Below the pieces are notes generated by a model. It ran no database searches. It was not told the origin of the DNA and saw nothing but the letters and a program-made list of their open reading frames with translations. A program made the position numbers and the translations under genes. A stretch of 28,387 bases of DNA, taken from positions 1-28,387 of IMG/VR virus record IMGVR_UViG_3300035688_000056; one strand, 5' to 3'. This document shows positions 13,256-20,533 of this stretch, piece after piece (the first letter of the stretch is position 1; each line of letters opens with the position of its first letter). The DNA is from a virus.

Positions 13256-14852
13256 AATTCAAAAAATTATATTACTTTCAATAATTTTAACTTTTTTTCC
13301 CTTAATTACGGAAGCGGCACGGCTTTATTCATCAGGCTTTGAACTTCAATCAGTAACCTCTGCGGTAGAGTGGGATACCACCACTGGTTCTCCGACTATT
13401 GATACCACCATCAAAAGAAGCGGGGCAGCAAGTTTGAATTGTGCTCCAACAGCAACGACTGCTTATATCCAACATCAATATGCTGCAACTGGAACAGCCA
13501 CTTCTTATGTTAGATTTTATTTATACATCACTTCTTCTACTAATGCCATTGACACTATTGCCCAATTTTATGACACATATTTTAGCGAGGGTCTTGCTTC
13601 ATTAAGACTTAATAATAATAGAACACTTGAATTATGGAATGAAGATAGGGGCTCCACGCCCGCTCAATTGGGAGCTGATAGTTCTCCTCTTAGCACGGGA
13701 ACTTGGTATAGAATTGAAGTATCACTTGTTTATACTAATAGCACAACTGGAACAGCAACGGCTTATATTGATGGTGTTCAATTTGCAACTGGCACATTTG
13801 TCCTCGTTGGATATATGCCCAACCGCCTTTTATTGGGATGTGTTACTACCACAACTGCCAATCTTAATTTTGATGATATTGCTATAAATAATACTGCTAA
13901 TACTTCTCAAACAGGACTTCCTGGTGCTGGTTCAATCGTCCATATGTATCCTGACTCGGCAGGAGATATAAATGAATTATCTGCTGGTGATTATAGTTCG
14001 GTTGATGAAAAGCCAACACCAGATGACGCTACGAGTTATGGAGTGTTTGACGCTGATAATGATGACTTCTTAGTTAATTGTGAAAGTTCGGCAACCGCAG
14101 GAATTGGAGCTTCAGACACAATTACTTTAGTTCAGGTAGGATATAGACATACCGCCGCTTCTGCTGCCGCTTGGGGATTTACTCCTAAAATAGAAGGACA
14201 AGCAGCAGGAACATTACAATCTGGCACTGCTTGGACTCACAATGATGTAACTTGGAGGACTAATGGAGATGCCGCACCAAGAAATTATAAATTGACGGCT
14301 TATGTTAATCCTCAAGATTCTGCCGCTTGGGCAACATCTGATTTAGACCAAATGCAAATTGGTGGGACTTGCACTAATGCTACTCCTGATATGTGGCTTT
14401 CAAGTATGTGGGCATTGGTGGAGTATGTGCCTTCAGCAGTTTCAGCCGCACTTACAGGAACGGCAGTCCCTACAGCCACAGAAACAGAGATAGTCACTGG
14501 CGGAAAAACAATAATCATTACCCTAACAGGCGATACTTGGGTAGCAACCGTAGGTGAAGACAACGCAATTACAACAGCACTTATAGCAGGGATTGACTCA
14601 GCTCAAGCAGAAGCGGCAGGTTGGGATGCAGTAGTCAAAGCCCATATGGTCTATACCGATGTGGTCAGGACAAGCAATACGATAGTCACGGTTACTTTAG
14701 GAGACGAGGCGACTTATGATATTACAGCCACCGAAACAATTACGGTTACCATTCCAGCTACGGCAGTGACTCTTGCGGCTCAAATTGTGGCGACCCCGAC
14801 ATTCACAGTTACGGCTGTGGGAGTAGAGAGACGTATTATTATTACCGACTAA
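13245..14852 (+). CDS. Exported ConA/laminin-G-like lectin-type protein with phage Ig-like domain
   Basis: A 535-residue protein. A signal peptide (KIQKIILLSIILTFFPLITEA, cut near residue 24) leads into a concanavalin-A/laminin-G-type beta-sandwich, residues about 25-225: LYSSGFELQ, then AASLNC, YVRFYLYI, LELWNEDRG, TWYRIEVSLVY, TATAYIDGVQFATG and NFDDIAI in the expected order. A second beta domain follows to about 395. A C-terminal segment from about 400 (GGKTIIITLTGD, GIDSAQAEAAGW, RTSNTIVTVTLG, TETITVTIPA) matches an Ig-like domain common in phage and baseplate structural proteins. Such lectin folds bind glycans. Signal peptides are unusual for virion parts, so this may be displayed on the host envelope. 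Confidence 0.7.
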   Translation: MIGKIQKIILLSIILTFFPLITEAARLYSSGFELQSVTSAVEWDTTTGSPTIDTTIKRSGAASLNCAPTATTAYIQHQYAATGTATSYVRFYLYITSSTNAIDTIAQFYDTYFSEGLASLRLNNNRTLELWNEDRGSTPAQLGADSSPLSTGTWYRIEVSLVYTNSTTGTATAYIDGVQFATGTFVLVGYMPNRLLLGCVTTTTANLNFDDIAINNTANTSQTGLPGAGSIVHMYPDSAGDINELSAGDYSSVDEKPTPDDATSYGVFDADNDDFLVNCESSATAGIGASDTITLVQVGYRHTAASAAAWGFTPKIEGQAAGTLQSGTAWTHNDVTWRTNGDAAPRNYKLTAYVNPQDSAAWATSDLDQMQIGGTCTNATPDMWLSSMWALVEYVPSAVSAALTGTAVPTATETEIVTGGKTIIITLTGDTWVATVGEDNAITTALIAGIDSAQAEAAGWDAVVKAHMVYTDVVRTSNTIVTVTLGDEATYDITATETITVTIPATAVTLAAQIVATPTFTVTAVGVERRIIITD

Positions 14853-14866
14853 CTCAATAAAAAAAT

Positions 14867-15085
14867 ATGATAAAACAAACAATAAAAAAAATAGCAATAA
14901 TCTTAATTATAGGAATATCAATAATCGGAAATCTTTACTGGATAGGGAATTACTTCTGGAAAAAAGAGACGCAGAAGTTCTTCAATTCGGGTGTAGCGTT
15001 CGTCTTTGAGACTGCCAAGAAGAACGGGAGTGTCACCTATACCACGACATCGGGGGAAAAAATAATACTTATTTTACAGCGATAA
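14867..15085 (+). CDS. Single-pass membrane protein (72 aa)
   Basis: A 72-residue protein with a basic start (MIKQTIKK), one strongly hydrophobic helix (IAIILIIGISIIGNLYWIGNYF, about residues 9-30) and a polar tail of about 40 residues. That topology would fit a small envelope anchor or a holin-like or spanin-like protein, but nothing specific identifies it. It follows the lectin-type gene by 14 bases and belongs to the same export-related run. Confidence 0.55.
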   Translation: MIKQTIKKIAIILIIGISIIGNLYWIGNYFWKKETQKFFNSGVAFVFETAKKNGSVTYTTTSGEKIILILQR

Positions 15086-15117
15086 AAGGTCGAGGCAAAG
15101 AAAATCAAATCAAAGCT

Positions 15118-15309
15118 ATGTATTACAAAATTCTTAAAACAGGGTTTTACGGCGAACCTTATCTGAACGAGGTGGGTAAAATTGTCGACTTAGCCCCAGA
15201 AGTGGCTGAGAAGGCGGTCAGAGAGGGTTATCTGGAGGAATGGAAGAATGAACCACCAAAACCAACAGTGCCAAAGGCCGAGAAGAAAATAAAAAGAGGC
15301 AAGAAATAA
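15118..15309 (+). CDS. Small protein with conserved-looking G-x-V/A-x2-L/V-x2-G pattern (63 aa)
   Basis: A 63-residue protein: KILKTGFYGEPYLNEVGKIVDLAPEVAEKAVREGYLEEW, then a Pro/Lys-rich tail. The arrangement, a small beta-hairpin followed by an ALA/AEKAVREGYL helix, resembles short phage proteins that start head-tail or packaging operons (DUF7302-like). The function is unknown. Its stop overlaps the next ATG at 15309 by one base. Confidence 0.55.
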   Translation: MYYKILKTGFYGEPYLNEVGKIVDLAPEVAEKAVREGYLEEWKNEPPKPTVPKAEKKIKRGKK

Positions 15310-15737
15310 TGTCTCAATTAGAATCCTTTTTAAAAGAGATAAAGGATTTAAATTATGTAGTTCAGAGAAATTGGGAATTATTGCCCGAAGGTTTTGTTGA
15401 AGGACACGAAGATTTGGATTTATTCACTACTGAGAAAGACAAACCAAAACTTTTAGAAATCGCCAAAAAATACCCTGAAATAAAAATTGACATCCGTTCC
15501 TATTCCGACTGGTATTATCCTCCAAACATAGGGACTCAGCTTTTAACAAACAGGGTGCTGGAAAAAGATTTATTTTGGATTCCTAATGACTTCGCCCATT
15601 TTATTTCTTTGTATTATCATGACTGGGTTCACAAGGGTGGAGGCTATTATACAGAAAAACTAAGAGATATTTTCATAAAAATTTATACTCCTACCAAATG
15701 CAAAGATGAAGGAGTAGGATTCTATGGTCCTCATTGA
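15309..15737 (+). CDS. Nucleotidyltransferase-fold protein
   Basis: A 142-residue protein with VVQRNWELLPEGFVEGHEDLDLFTT at residues about 17-41. The G-H-E-D-L-D string fits the hG-x-x-DxD catalytic signature of the nucleotidyltransferase superfamily, which uses two Asp residues to bind metal. A C-terminal region (NDFAHFISLYYHDWVHKGG) contains His and Asp but no motif I can name. Proteins of this kind occur in surface-polysaccharide loci beside glycosyltransferases. It overlaps the next gene by 14 bases and opens the glycan cassette. Substrate unknown. Confidence 0.55.
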   Translation: MSQLESFLKEIKDLNYVVQRNWELLPEGFVEGHEDLDLFTTEKDKPKLLEIAKKYPEIKIDIRSYSDWYYPPNIGTQLLTNRVLEKDLFWIPNDFAHFISLYYHDWVHKGGGYYTEKLRDIFIKIYTPTKCKDEGVGFYGPH

Positions 15738-16359
15738 TGTTCGCACTCCGAAAACATTTGAAGAATATGTCGCCAATTTGAGCAAAAAAGGGAAACGGGC
15801 TTGGCGTTTCGTTAAAAACAATAAAGAGAACCAAAATTTAATTTATCAGAGAGTTCCTTACAATCGGGAAGAGGTGAAGCAATTTATGGAGCTATGGGAG
15901 CGCCAGTTGATCAGGGGGAAGTATATGCAGTGGGCATTCACAATAGATTATCCCGAGAAATTAGAAAGGTTGAGAAAATTGATGTGCTTTGCCTGCTTCA
16001 AGGGACAGGAAAAAATAGCCCTTCATTTCGTGGAAAACCATCTGGGTTATGTGGAATGCCATCCGGTGATGTATGACAAAACCAAGTATCTGGGAATAGG
16101 ATTGGCGAAATTCATGTGGTTTCACTTGGTTAAATATGCGATAGAAGACAAAAAAATAGACTGGCTGGATTTAGGAGGAGGGATTGAAGACAACTGGCAG
16201 GAGGCAATAAAAAGAAGGCATGAGTTCCCGACTTGTTTTTACAAATGGACTTATGTTTCAAGGGAAGTTAAAAGGCATCCGGAAAAACAGCCGAAATTAA
16301 GACTCTATCTTCCTCAGGGAAAACTCGGGGATATCAAGGTTCTACAAAAAATCGAATGA
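15724..16359 (+). CDS. FemAB/GNAT-like acyltransferase
   Basis: A 211-residue protein with the features of a GNAT-type acyl transfer domain of the FemAB/BioF2 kind (Acetyltransf_6). The basic N-terminus NLSKKGKRAWRFVKNN leads to a region with MCFACFKGQEKIALHFV. The best match is KYLGIGLAKFMWFHLVKYAIEDKKIDWLDLGGG, about residues 119-151, the helix-turn-strand near the acyl donor site. FemAB-type enzymes add amino acids or acyl groups to cell-wall or polysaccharide precursors. Overlaps of 14 and 4 bases with its neighbours suggest coupled translation. Only one FemAB/GNAT domain is present. Confidence 0.6.
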   Translation: MVLIDVRTPKTFEEYVANLSKKGKRAWRFVKNNKENQNLIYQRVPYNREEVKQFMELWERQLIRGKYMQWAFTIDYPEKLERLRKLMCFACFKGQEKIALHFVENHLGYVECHPVMYDKTKYLGIGLAKFMWFHLVKYAIEDKKIDWLDLGGGIEDNWQEAIKRRHEFPTCFYKWTYVSREVKRHPEKQPKLRLYLPQGKLGDIKVLQKIE

Positions 16360-17156
16360 CAAAATATTTTATTGCCATTAAAAAACGAAGCCAAGACTTG
16401 TTTGATTTATCAGGATTAAAAAGATTTGAAACTCCAGTCGGGCAATATGAAGCCGATCCCTTTCTTTTAAACCATGAAGGAAAAGATTATTTGTTTTATG
16501 AATTATGGGATTACAAAAAAGGCAGGATAGCTTTTTCAGAAATCAGGGATTTGGAAATCTCTAAGCCGGAAATAGTTTTGGAACAATCATATCATCTTTC
16601 TTACCCGATGATTTTCAGGGAAGAAAACGAGATTTATATGATTCCCGAATCCGGAATGGGAAGAAACATCCAGCTTTACAGAGCCAGAGAATTTCCAAAA
16701 AAATGGGAATTGGCGAATATAATATGGGATGACGGGGATTTCGCCGATTCAACCATAATTCGTTATAAAAACAAATGGTGGCTCTTTACAATAGCGGGGA
16801 ATGACAACAATCTGGTCATTCTGAAATCAGATTCCTTAAGAGGCGGATGGGAGAAAGTATTTGAAAAATACATTGAGCCATCAAGAGGAGCAGGAAATAT
16901 CTTTGAATACGAAGGGAAATTGATCAGGCCGGTTCAGTATCAGGAAAATGGAATCTACGGCCGGGGGATTGCTTTTAAGGAAATCACCCTGCCCGACTAT
17001 ACTGAAAAGGAATTTAAAAGAATCAGGCCTGACTGGTATCCAAACCTCGTGGGAACGCACACCTTCAATGCCAACGAGAATTATGTAGTCTTAGACGGGA
17101 AATTAAAAAAAAGTATCAATGTAATGATATTGAGAATATTCAACCTGCTTGTATAA
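16356..17156 (+). CDS. Five-bladed beta-propeller protein, glycan-locus type (GIPC transferase N-domain-like)
   Basis: A 266-residue protein built of repeated blades: QYEADPFLLNHEGKDYLFYELW, KKGRIAFSEI, SYPMIFREENEIYMIPE, FADSTIIRYKNKWWLFT and GAGNIFEYEGKLIRPVQ. The ADPFLxxxxGxxYLFFE pattern matches the glucosamine inositolphosphorylceramide transferase N-terminal propeller as found in bacterial polysaccharide clusters, where it probably binds or modifies sugars. The last 15 residues or so (INVMILRIFNLLV) look alien: in another frame the same DNA encodes the remains of an HNH endonuclease. The true end of the gene has probably been replaced. Confidence 0.65.
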   Translation: MTKYFIAIKKRSQDLFDLSGLKRFETPVGQYEADPFLLNHEGKDYLFYELWDYKKGRIAFSEIRDLEISKPEIVLEQSYHLSYPMIFREENEIYMIPESGMGRNIQLYRAREFPKKWELANIIWDDGDFADSTIIRYKNKWWLFTIAGNDNNLVILKSDSLRGGWEKVFEKYIEPSRGAGNIFEYEGKLIRPVQYQENGIYGRGIAFKEITLPDYTEKEFKRIRPDWYPNLVGTHTFNANENYVVLDGKLKKSINVMILRIFNLLV

Positions 17157-17215
17157 GTTGTAATACAAGAAAAAAAGATAAATTATGGAGAAAAATAAAG
17201 ATAAAAAAGAAATAG
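17114..17215 (+). pseudogene. Remnant of an HNH homing endonuclease (C-terminal part only)
   Basis: The frame from 17114 reads YQCNDIENIQPACISCNTRK and continues KDKLWRKIK to a TAG at 17213-17215. The NIQPACISCN-x3-KDK string is the typical end of an HNH nuclease motif, in which a zinc-binding or structural CxxC is followed by Asn and basic residues. No start codon, catalytic His or upstream HNH part is present. The piece is out of frame with the propeller gene before it and overlaps the cytidylyltransferase gene after it. It appears to be the 3' end of a free-standing HNH gene whose 5' part was deleted. Confidence 0.6.
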
Positions 17216-17619
17216 TAGTTGCTGTGAGTGGGGGGATGGACCCCCTGCATATCGGACACATCAGATATTTGAAAGAAGCCAAGAAATTGGGAGATAAATT
17301 AGTTGTGATTTTGAATTCGGATAACTTTCTAATTAAGAAAAAGGGCTTTGTTTTTATGCCATACAAGGAACGGAAAGAGATATTGGAAAATATTAAGTAT
17401 GTAGACGAGGTATTTGATTGCGTGGATATAGACCAGTCGGTATGCAAATCTTTAGCCCAATTAAAACCTGACATTTTTGCTAAGGGTGGTGATAAGACTA
17501 TATCCAACATATTAGAGGGTAAGGTATGCGAAGACTTGGGAATAAAAATAGTATTCGGAGTAGGAGGAGAAAAAATACAATCAAGTGGTTGGTTGGTTAA
17601 TAAATTAAGAAACCGATGA
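17185..17619 (+). CDS. Cytidylyltransferase-like protein (TagD/RfaE type)
   Basis: A 144-residue protein that joins a phosphorylated sugar or alcohol to CMP or AMP. The signature is GGMDPLHIGH, with HxGH at residues 22-25; KGGD follows at about 100-103, and GGEKIQSSGWLV (128-138) takes the place of the ISTS loop. Length and motifs fit TagD (glycerol-3-phosphate cytidylyltransferase) or the RfaE adenylyltransferase domain. It would supply an activated precursor for the glycan made by this cassette. The start lies within the HNH remnant and lacks a clear Shine-Dalgarno sequence; ATG 17185 is the earliest good start. It ends with a four-base overlap of the next gene. Exact substrate unknown. Confidence 0.75.
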   Translation: MEKNKDKKEIVVAVSGGMDPLHIGHIRYLKEAKKLGDKLVVILNSDNFLIKKKGFVFMPYKERKEILENIKYVDEVFDCVDIDQSVCKSLAQLKPDIFAKGGDKTISNILEGKVCEDLGIKIVFGVGGEKIQSSGWLVNKLRNR

Positions 17620-18206
17620 AAAGACTTTTTATTCCGTTAGGTAAAATACAAATTTATGACGAATTCCATCGCCTTCAACCAGATGGCAACTTTGAGGTAG
17701 ATTTTAAAAAAGACGGCAAATCAACTGAAGAGCATAGGCAGGGAATTGAATATATAAAATCAGTTCTTAAAAAGGGAAAGAAAATAAGGCCGATTCTTGT
17801 GGTAGACAATGAAGATGGAACTTTCTTTCTTTTGGACGGATTTAAAAGAAGCATTGCCTATAAGGAATTGAATTATAAAAATGTAGAAGCTTTTGTTTGC
17901 GATAGATTAGAATATTTCATCCGCCGGGATAATCCTGAAGAGACTATTCCTTATGATGTAGGGAAAATGTGGGCCGGAAAAGGGGGACAGCCAAAAGAAG
18001 TCTATTCTTTATTTGAGGGAAAGCAAACTGAAGGCGAATTTAAATATGATGACCTAATTTTTCTTTATAAATCAGAAAACCCAGCAGGCCTGAGAATTGA
18101 AATAGATGAGAATATACATATACATTGGGGAGAGTTCGGAAAAAACAGACTAGCTTTAGGCCGGAAAGATTTTATCCAATTAGCTGAGGCAATCTCAAAA
18201 ATATAA
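17616..18206 (+). CDS. ParB/sulfiredoxin-like domain protein
   Basis: A 196-residue protein. Residues about 55-95 (IRPILVVDNEDGTFFLLDGFKRSIAYKELNYKNVEAFV) follow the ParB/Srx pattern: P-I-x-V, then LLDGFKRxxAY, then a strand VxAFV. In place of the usual DGHHR there is DGFKR. The C-terminal half ends with IHIHWGEFGKNRLALGRKDFIQLAEAIS, a beta-hairpin and helix also found, in similar form, in the next gene. ParB-fold proteins bind CTP and can act as nucleases or kinases. In glycan loci they may bind or modify sugar nucleotides. Neither is shown here. Confidence 0.55.
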   Translation: MKRLFIPLGKIQIYDEFHRLQPDGNFEVDFKKDGKSTEEHRQGIEYIKSVLKKGKKIRPILVVDNEDGTFFLLDGFKRSIAYKELNYKNVEAFVCDRLEYFIRRDNPEETIPYDVGKMWAGKGGQPKEVYSLFEGKQTEGEFKYDDLIFLYKSENPAGLRIEIDENIHIHWGEFGKNRLALGRKDFIQLAEAISKI

Positions 18207-18433
18207 TGGGAATATTTAAAAAAATAATTGAAGATCGCTTGATTTCTCCGATTCCTGACAGAAACTCAAACAGGATTTATATTTACCGGAAACCGAATAA
18301 TGAAGTTTCAATCTGGTTCAGGAACTTAAAGATTACGCTTTTAAGCGAAGAAGAAATTCAAGAATGGAAAGAAGGATTTAAAATAGCATTAGAAAATTTT
18401 AAAAAAGGCAATTATTTTCAAAATGACATATGA
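18206..18433 (+). CDS. Hypothetical protein sharing a C-terminal module with the ParB-like gene (75 aa)
   Basis: A 75-residue protein that starts on the last base of the previous gene and overlaps the next by four. Its second half (RIYIYRKPNNEVSIWFRNLKITLLSEEEIQEWKEGFKIAL) has the same strand-strand-helix plan as the C-terminus of the ParB-like protein before it: V/I-x-I-x-W, then L-x-L, then a helix with E-x-F. It may be a duplicated or split module. No other family is recognised. Confidence 0.5.
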   Translation: MGIFKKIIEDRLISPIPDRNSNRIYIYRKPNNEVSIWFRNLKITLLSEEEIQEWKEGFKIALENFKKGNYFQNDI

Positions 18434-19032
18434 CTCCTAATGAATACTTGGAATCAAAAATAGAAGAACTTTCAAAAAAGTTTCCGCCTGAAATAGTCTT
18501 CTTGGAAATAGGGACATCAAAGGGAACTTCAGCTATAAGATTTCTCACTGGCATCAACAAAAGCGGATTGAAAAGATGGTTCTTTTCAATCGACCCTTAC
18601 GGCAACAAACCTTACAGGGTGACAGGAGAAGTCAGGACTGAAACTAATTATGGCGAGGAATGGTATAGGAAAGCAATGGCTATGCTGAATAATTATGCCC
18701 TTGAGAACGAATTACTATACTGCCATTGGCGCATGCTTGACACTGATTTTATGGAGTTCTTTCCGAAAATGGAATTCTGGCATAAAGCCAAAAGAATGAA
18801 GGATATTCAATATGGCTTTGTTTATCTTGACGGAGAGCATATCGAGGAATCAGTGCTTAATGAGTTTGAATGGTTTTATGAAAGGATGCCCATGGGAGGG
18901 ATGATTGTGATTGATGACATCAATTTTCTCGGGATGGAAGAGGGAGTAAAAGAGTTGCTCAAAGATTTCGAGGGTGAAATGGAATTCAGACACCAAGAAG
19001 AAAATCATAGGGTTTATTTCACAAAAAAATGA
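18430..19032 (+). CDS. Class I SAM-dependent methyltransferase (Methyltransf_24-like)
   Basis: A 200-residue methyltransferase. Motif I for SAM binding is FLEIGTSKGTS, residues about 24-34. SIDPYGN (about 53-59) is motif II and its acidic residue. GFVYLDGEHIEESVLNEFEWF with D and H at about 135-145 is motif IV, followed by GGMIVIDDIN. This is the layout of the Methyltransf_24 / cephalosporin-hydroxylase-like group, which often modifies sugars or secondary metabolites. ATG 18430 overlaps the preceding stop by four bases. It overlaps the next gene by four. A second methyltransferase of the same group is at 19979. Confidence 0.75.
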   Translation: MTPNEYLESKIEELSKKFPPEIVFLEIGTSKGTSAIRFLTGINKSGLKRWFFSIDPYGNKPYRVTGEVRTETNYGEEWYRKAMAMLNNYALENELLYCHWRMLDTDFMEFFPKMEFWHKAKRMKDIQYGFVYLDGEHIEESVLNEFEWFYERMPMGGMIVIDDINFLGMEEGVKELLKDFEGEMEFRHQEENHRVYFTKK

Positions 19033-19985
19033 AAATTGTCATTGCCAATGATTGGTATAGCGACAAGCAAGGCCACTATACCAATAAAGACGGATTTTTA
19101 AGATGTCTTGATATTTTCCAGAGAGATTATAAATGGGAAGTGATTTTTATTAAAAAGAGTTCGCCTGGATATTTCCAGCATCCCTATGTCCTTTTCAAGT
19201 ATGTTGAAGATGTAAAATCAGAAATTCTAAACCAGAAACCAGACTGTATCTTGTTGTTCTCTGACTTATCCCGTCCTTTGTTGGGAGAATTGCGAGGATG
19301 TGGAATACCGATTGCCCAAGCTTTCACTGGCGGAGCTTATGACAAGTTTGAGGATGTTCCTGATATAATTTTCGTTGAATCGCAGGTTTATTATGACAGA
19401 TTTAAAGCTCACGGCCGGAATGTAGTCAAAGCTTTTGGGACAAATACGGAAGTATTTAAACCAATGCCTCAACCCAAGATATTTGATGCCTGTCAAACTT
19501 GCACTTTTGCTGGATGGAAGCGTCATGAATTATTCGCTGAAGCACTAGGAGGAGGAAAATATAAAGCATTAGCTTGTGGGTGGTGGCAACCCCATGAACC
19601 ACAATGTTGGCAAATTTGTCAAGAAAAAGGGATTGTTTTACTTCATCATCAAAATGCAGAATCAGTCAATCTTATTTACAATATGAGTCGGACTTGCGTC
19701 TTGACCGCTGATAATTCTGGTGGTTCACAAAGGAGTGTTTTAGAGGCAATGGCAGTTGGAATTCCACCGATAGTAATGTCAGATAATGATAAAACTACTG
19801 AATTCGTTAGAGAATCAGGTTTTGGAAAAATAGTTCTACCAGAACCTTCAGCTATTAGAAACGCAGTCGATGAACTAATTAAAAGTCCTCCTGATTCCCA
19901 AATTGGAATAAATTATATCAAATCTAAATATACTGAACATCATTACGCGGAAAAATTAAAAAAGGGAATCGAAAGCATATGTTAG
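19029..19985 (+). CDS. Glycosyltransferase, GT-B fold (GT4-like)
   Basis: A 318-residue glycosyltransferase with a GT-B layout. The N-terminal half has IVIANDWYSDKQGHY and DCILLFSDLSRPLLG. The C-terminal donor-binding half has NSGGSQRSVLEAMAVGIPPIVMSD, about residues 234-257, with the Glu-x7-type donor segment, then FGKIVLPEPSAIRNAVDELI. The short length suggests a compact enzyme. It sits between two methyltransferases, overlapping both by a few bases. The sugars and acceptor are unknown; the context points to one glycan made by the whole cassette. Confidence 0.75.
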   Translation: MKIVIANDWYSDKQGHYTNKDGFLRCLDIFQRDYKWEVIFIKKSSPGYFQHPYVLFKYVEDVKSEILNQKPDCILLFSDLSRPLLGELRGCGIPIAQAFTGGAYDKFEDVPDIIFVESQVYYDRFKAHGRNVVKAFGTNTEVFKPMPQPKIFDACQTCTFAGWKRHELFAEALGGGKYKALACGWWQPHEPQCWQICQEKGIVLLHHQNAESVNLIYNMSRTCVLTADNSGGSQRSVLEAMAVGIPPIVMSDNDKTTEFVRESGFGKIVLPEPSAIRNAVDELIKSPPDSQIGINYIKSKYTEHHYAEKLKKGIESIC

Positions 19986-20533
19986 AATTTAAAGAAAAAA
20001 TAGATGCCTTGCCCCAAGATAATTCGGCCCACGAAGGACAAAAACTAATATTATATGCTTTTATAAGATCAATGAAGCCGGAAAAGGTTGTAGAAATAGG
20101 AACGCATATCGGAGTAACCGCTTTGTATTTAGCCCACGCTCTTTTTGACAATAAAAAAGGCCATCTCTGGACTTGCGATCCTTATGATTACAAGCAGGAA
20201 GAAACTTTTAATAAATTCCCAGAGCTGAAAGAATACATAACTTTTGAAAAGAAAAAAGGGCAAGACCTGAATATAGACAAAATAGATTTTCTTTTCATTG
20301 ATGGCTTCCACGAAAAGGATTATGTTTTAGCTGAAATAAAAGCGTTGTTCCCTCGCCTGACTAAAGAGGCAGTAGTTTTCTTTCACGATGCCGGCGGAGA
20401 CAATGCCTATGTAGGAGTTAATGAGGCAATCAGGGAAGCAGGATTAAAAACATTGATGATTGCAGGTGAAGGGAAAATGCGATTATATTGCAATTATGAA
20501 AATTTCTATTTTGACACCATCAATCCGAAGTGA
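19979..20533 (+). CDS. Class I SAM-dependent methyltransferase
   Basis: A 184-residue methyltransferase. Motif I is VVEIGTHIGVTAL (about 37-49), preceded by HEGQKLILYAFI. The acidic TCDPYD segment (about 64-69) is motif II. FLFIDGFHEKDYVLAEI (about 101-117) is motif IV, followed by VVFFHDAGGDNAYVGVNEAI. This resembles the methyltransferase at 18430, so the two may be diverged copies. It overlaps the next gene by 38 bases. The likely role is O-methylation of a sugar in the cassette's glycan. Confidence 0.75.
   Translation: MLEFKEKIDALPQDNSAHEGQKLILYAFIRSMKPEKVVEIGTHIGVTALYLAHALFDNKKGHLWTCDPYDYKQEETFNKFPELKEYITFEKKKGQDLNIDKIDFLFIDGFHEKDYVLAEIKALFPRLTKEAVVFFHDAGGDNAYVGVNEAIREAGLKTLMIAGEGKMRLYCNYENFYFDTINPK

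Noticed and set aside
13245-14852. A diversity-generating retroelement target in the lectin-type gene
   Set aside because: No reverse transcriptase, template repeat or matching variable repeat was found in the window.
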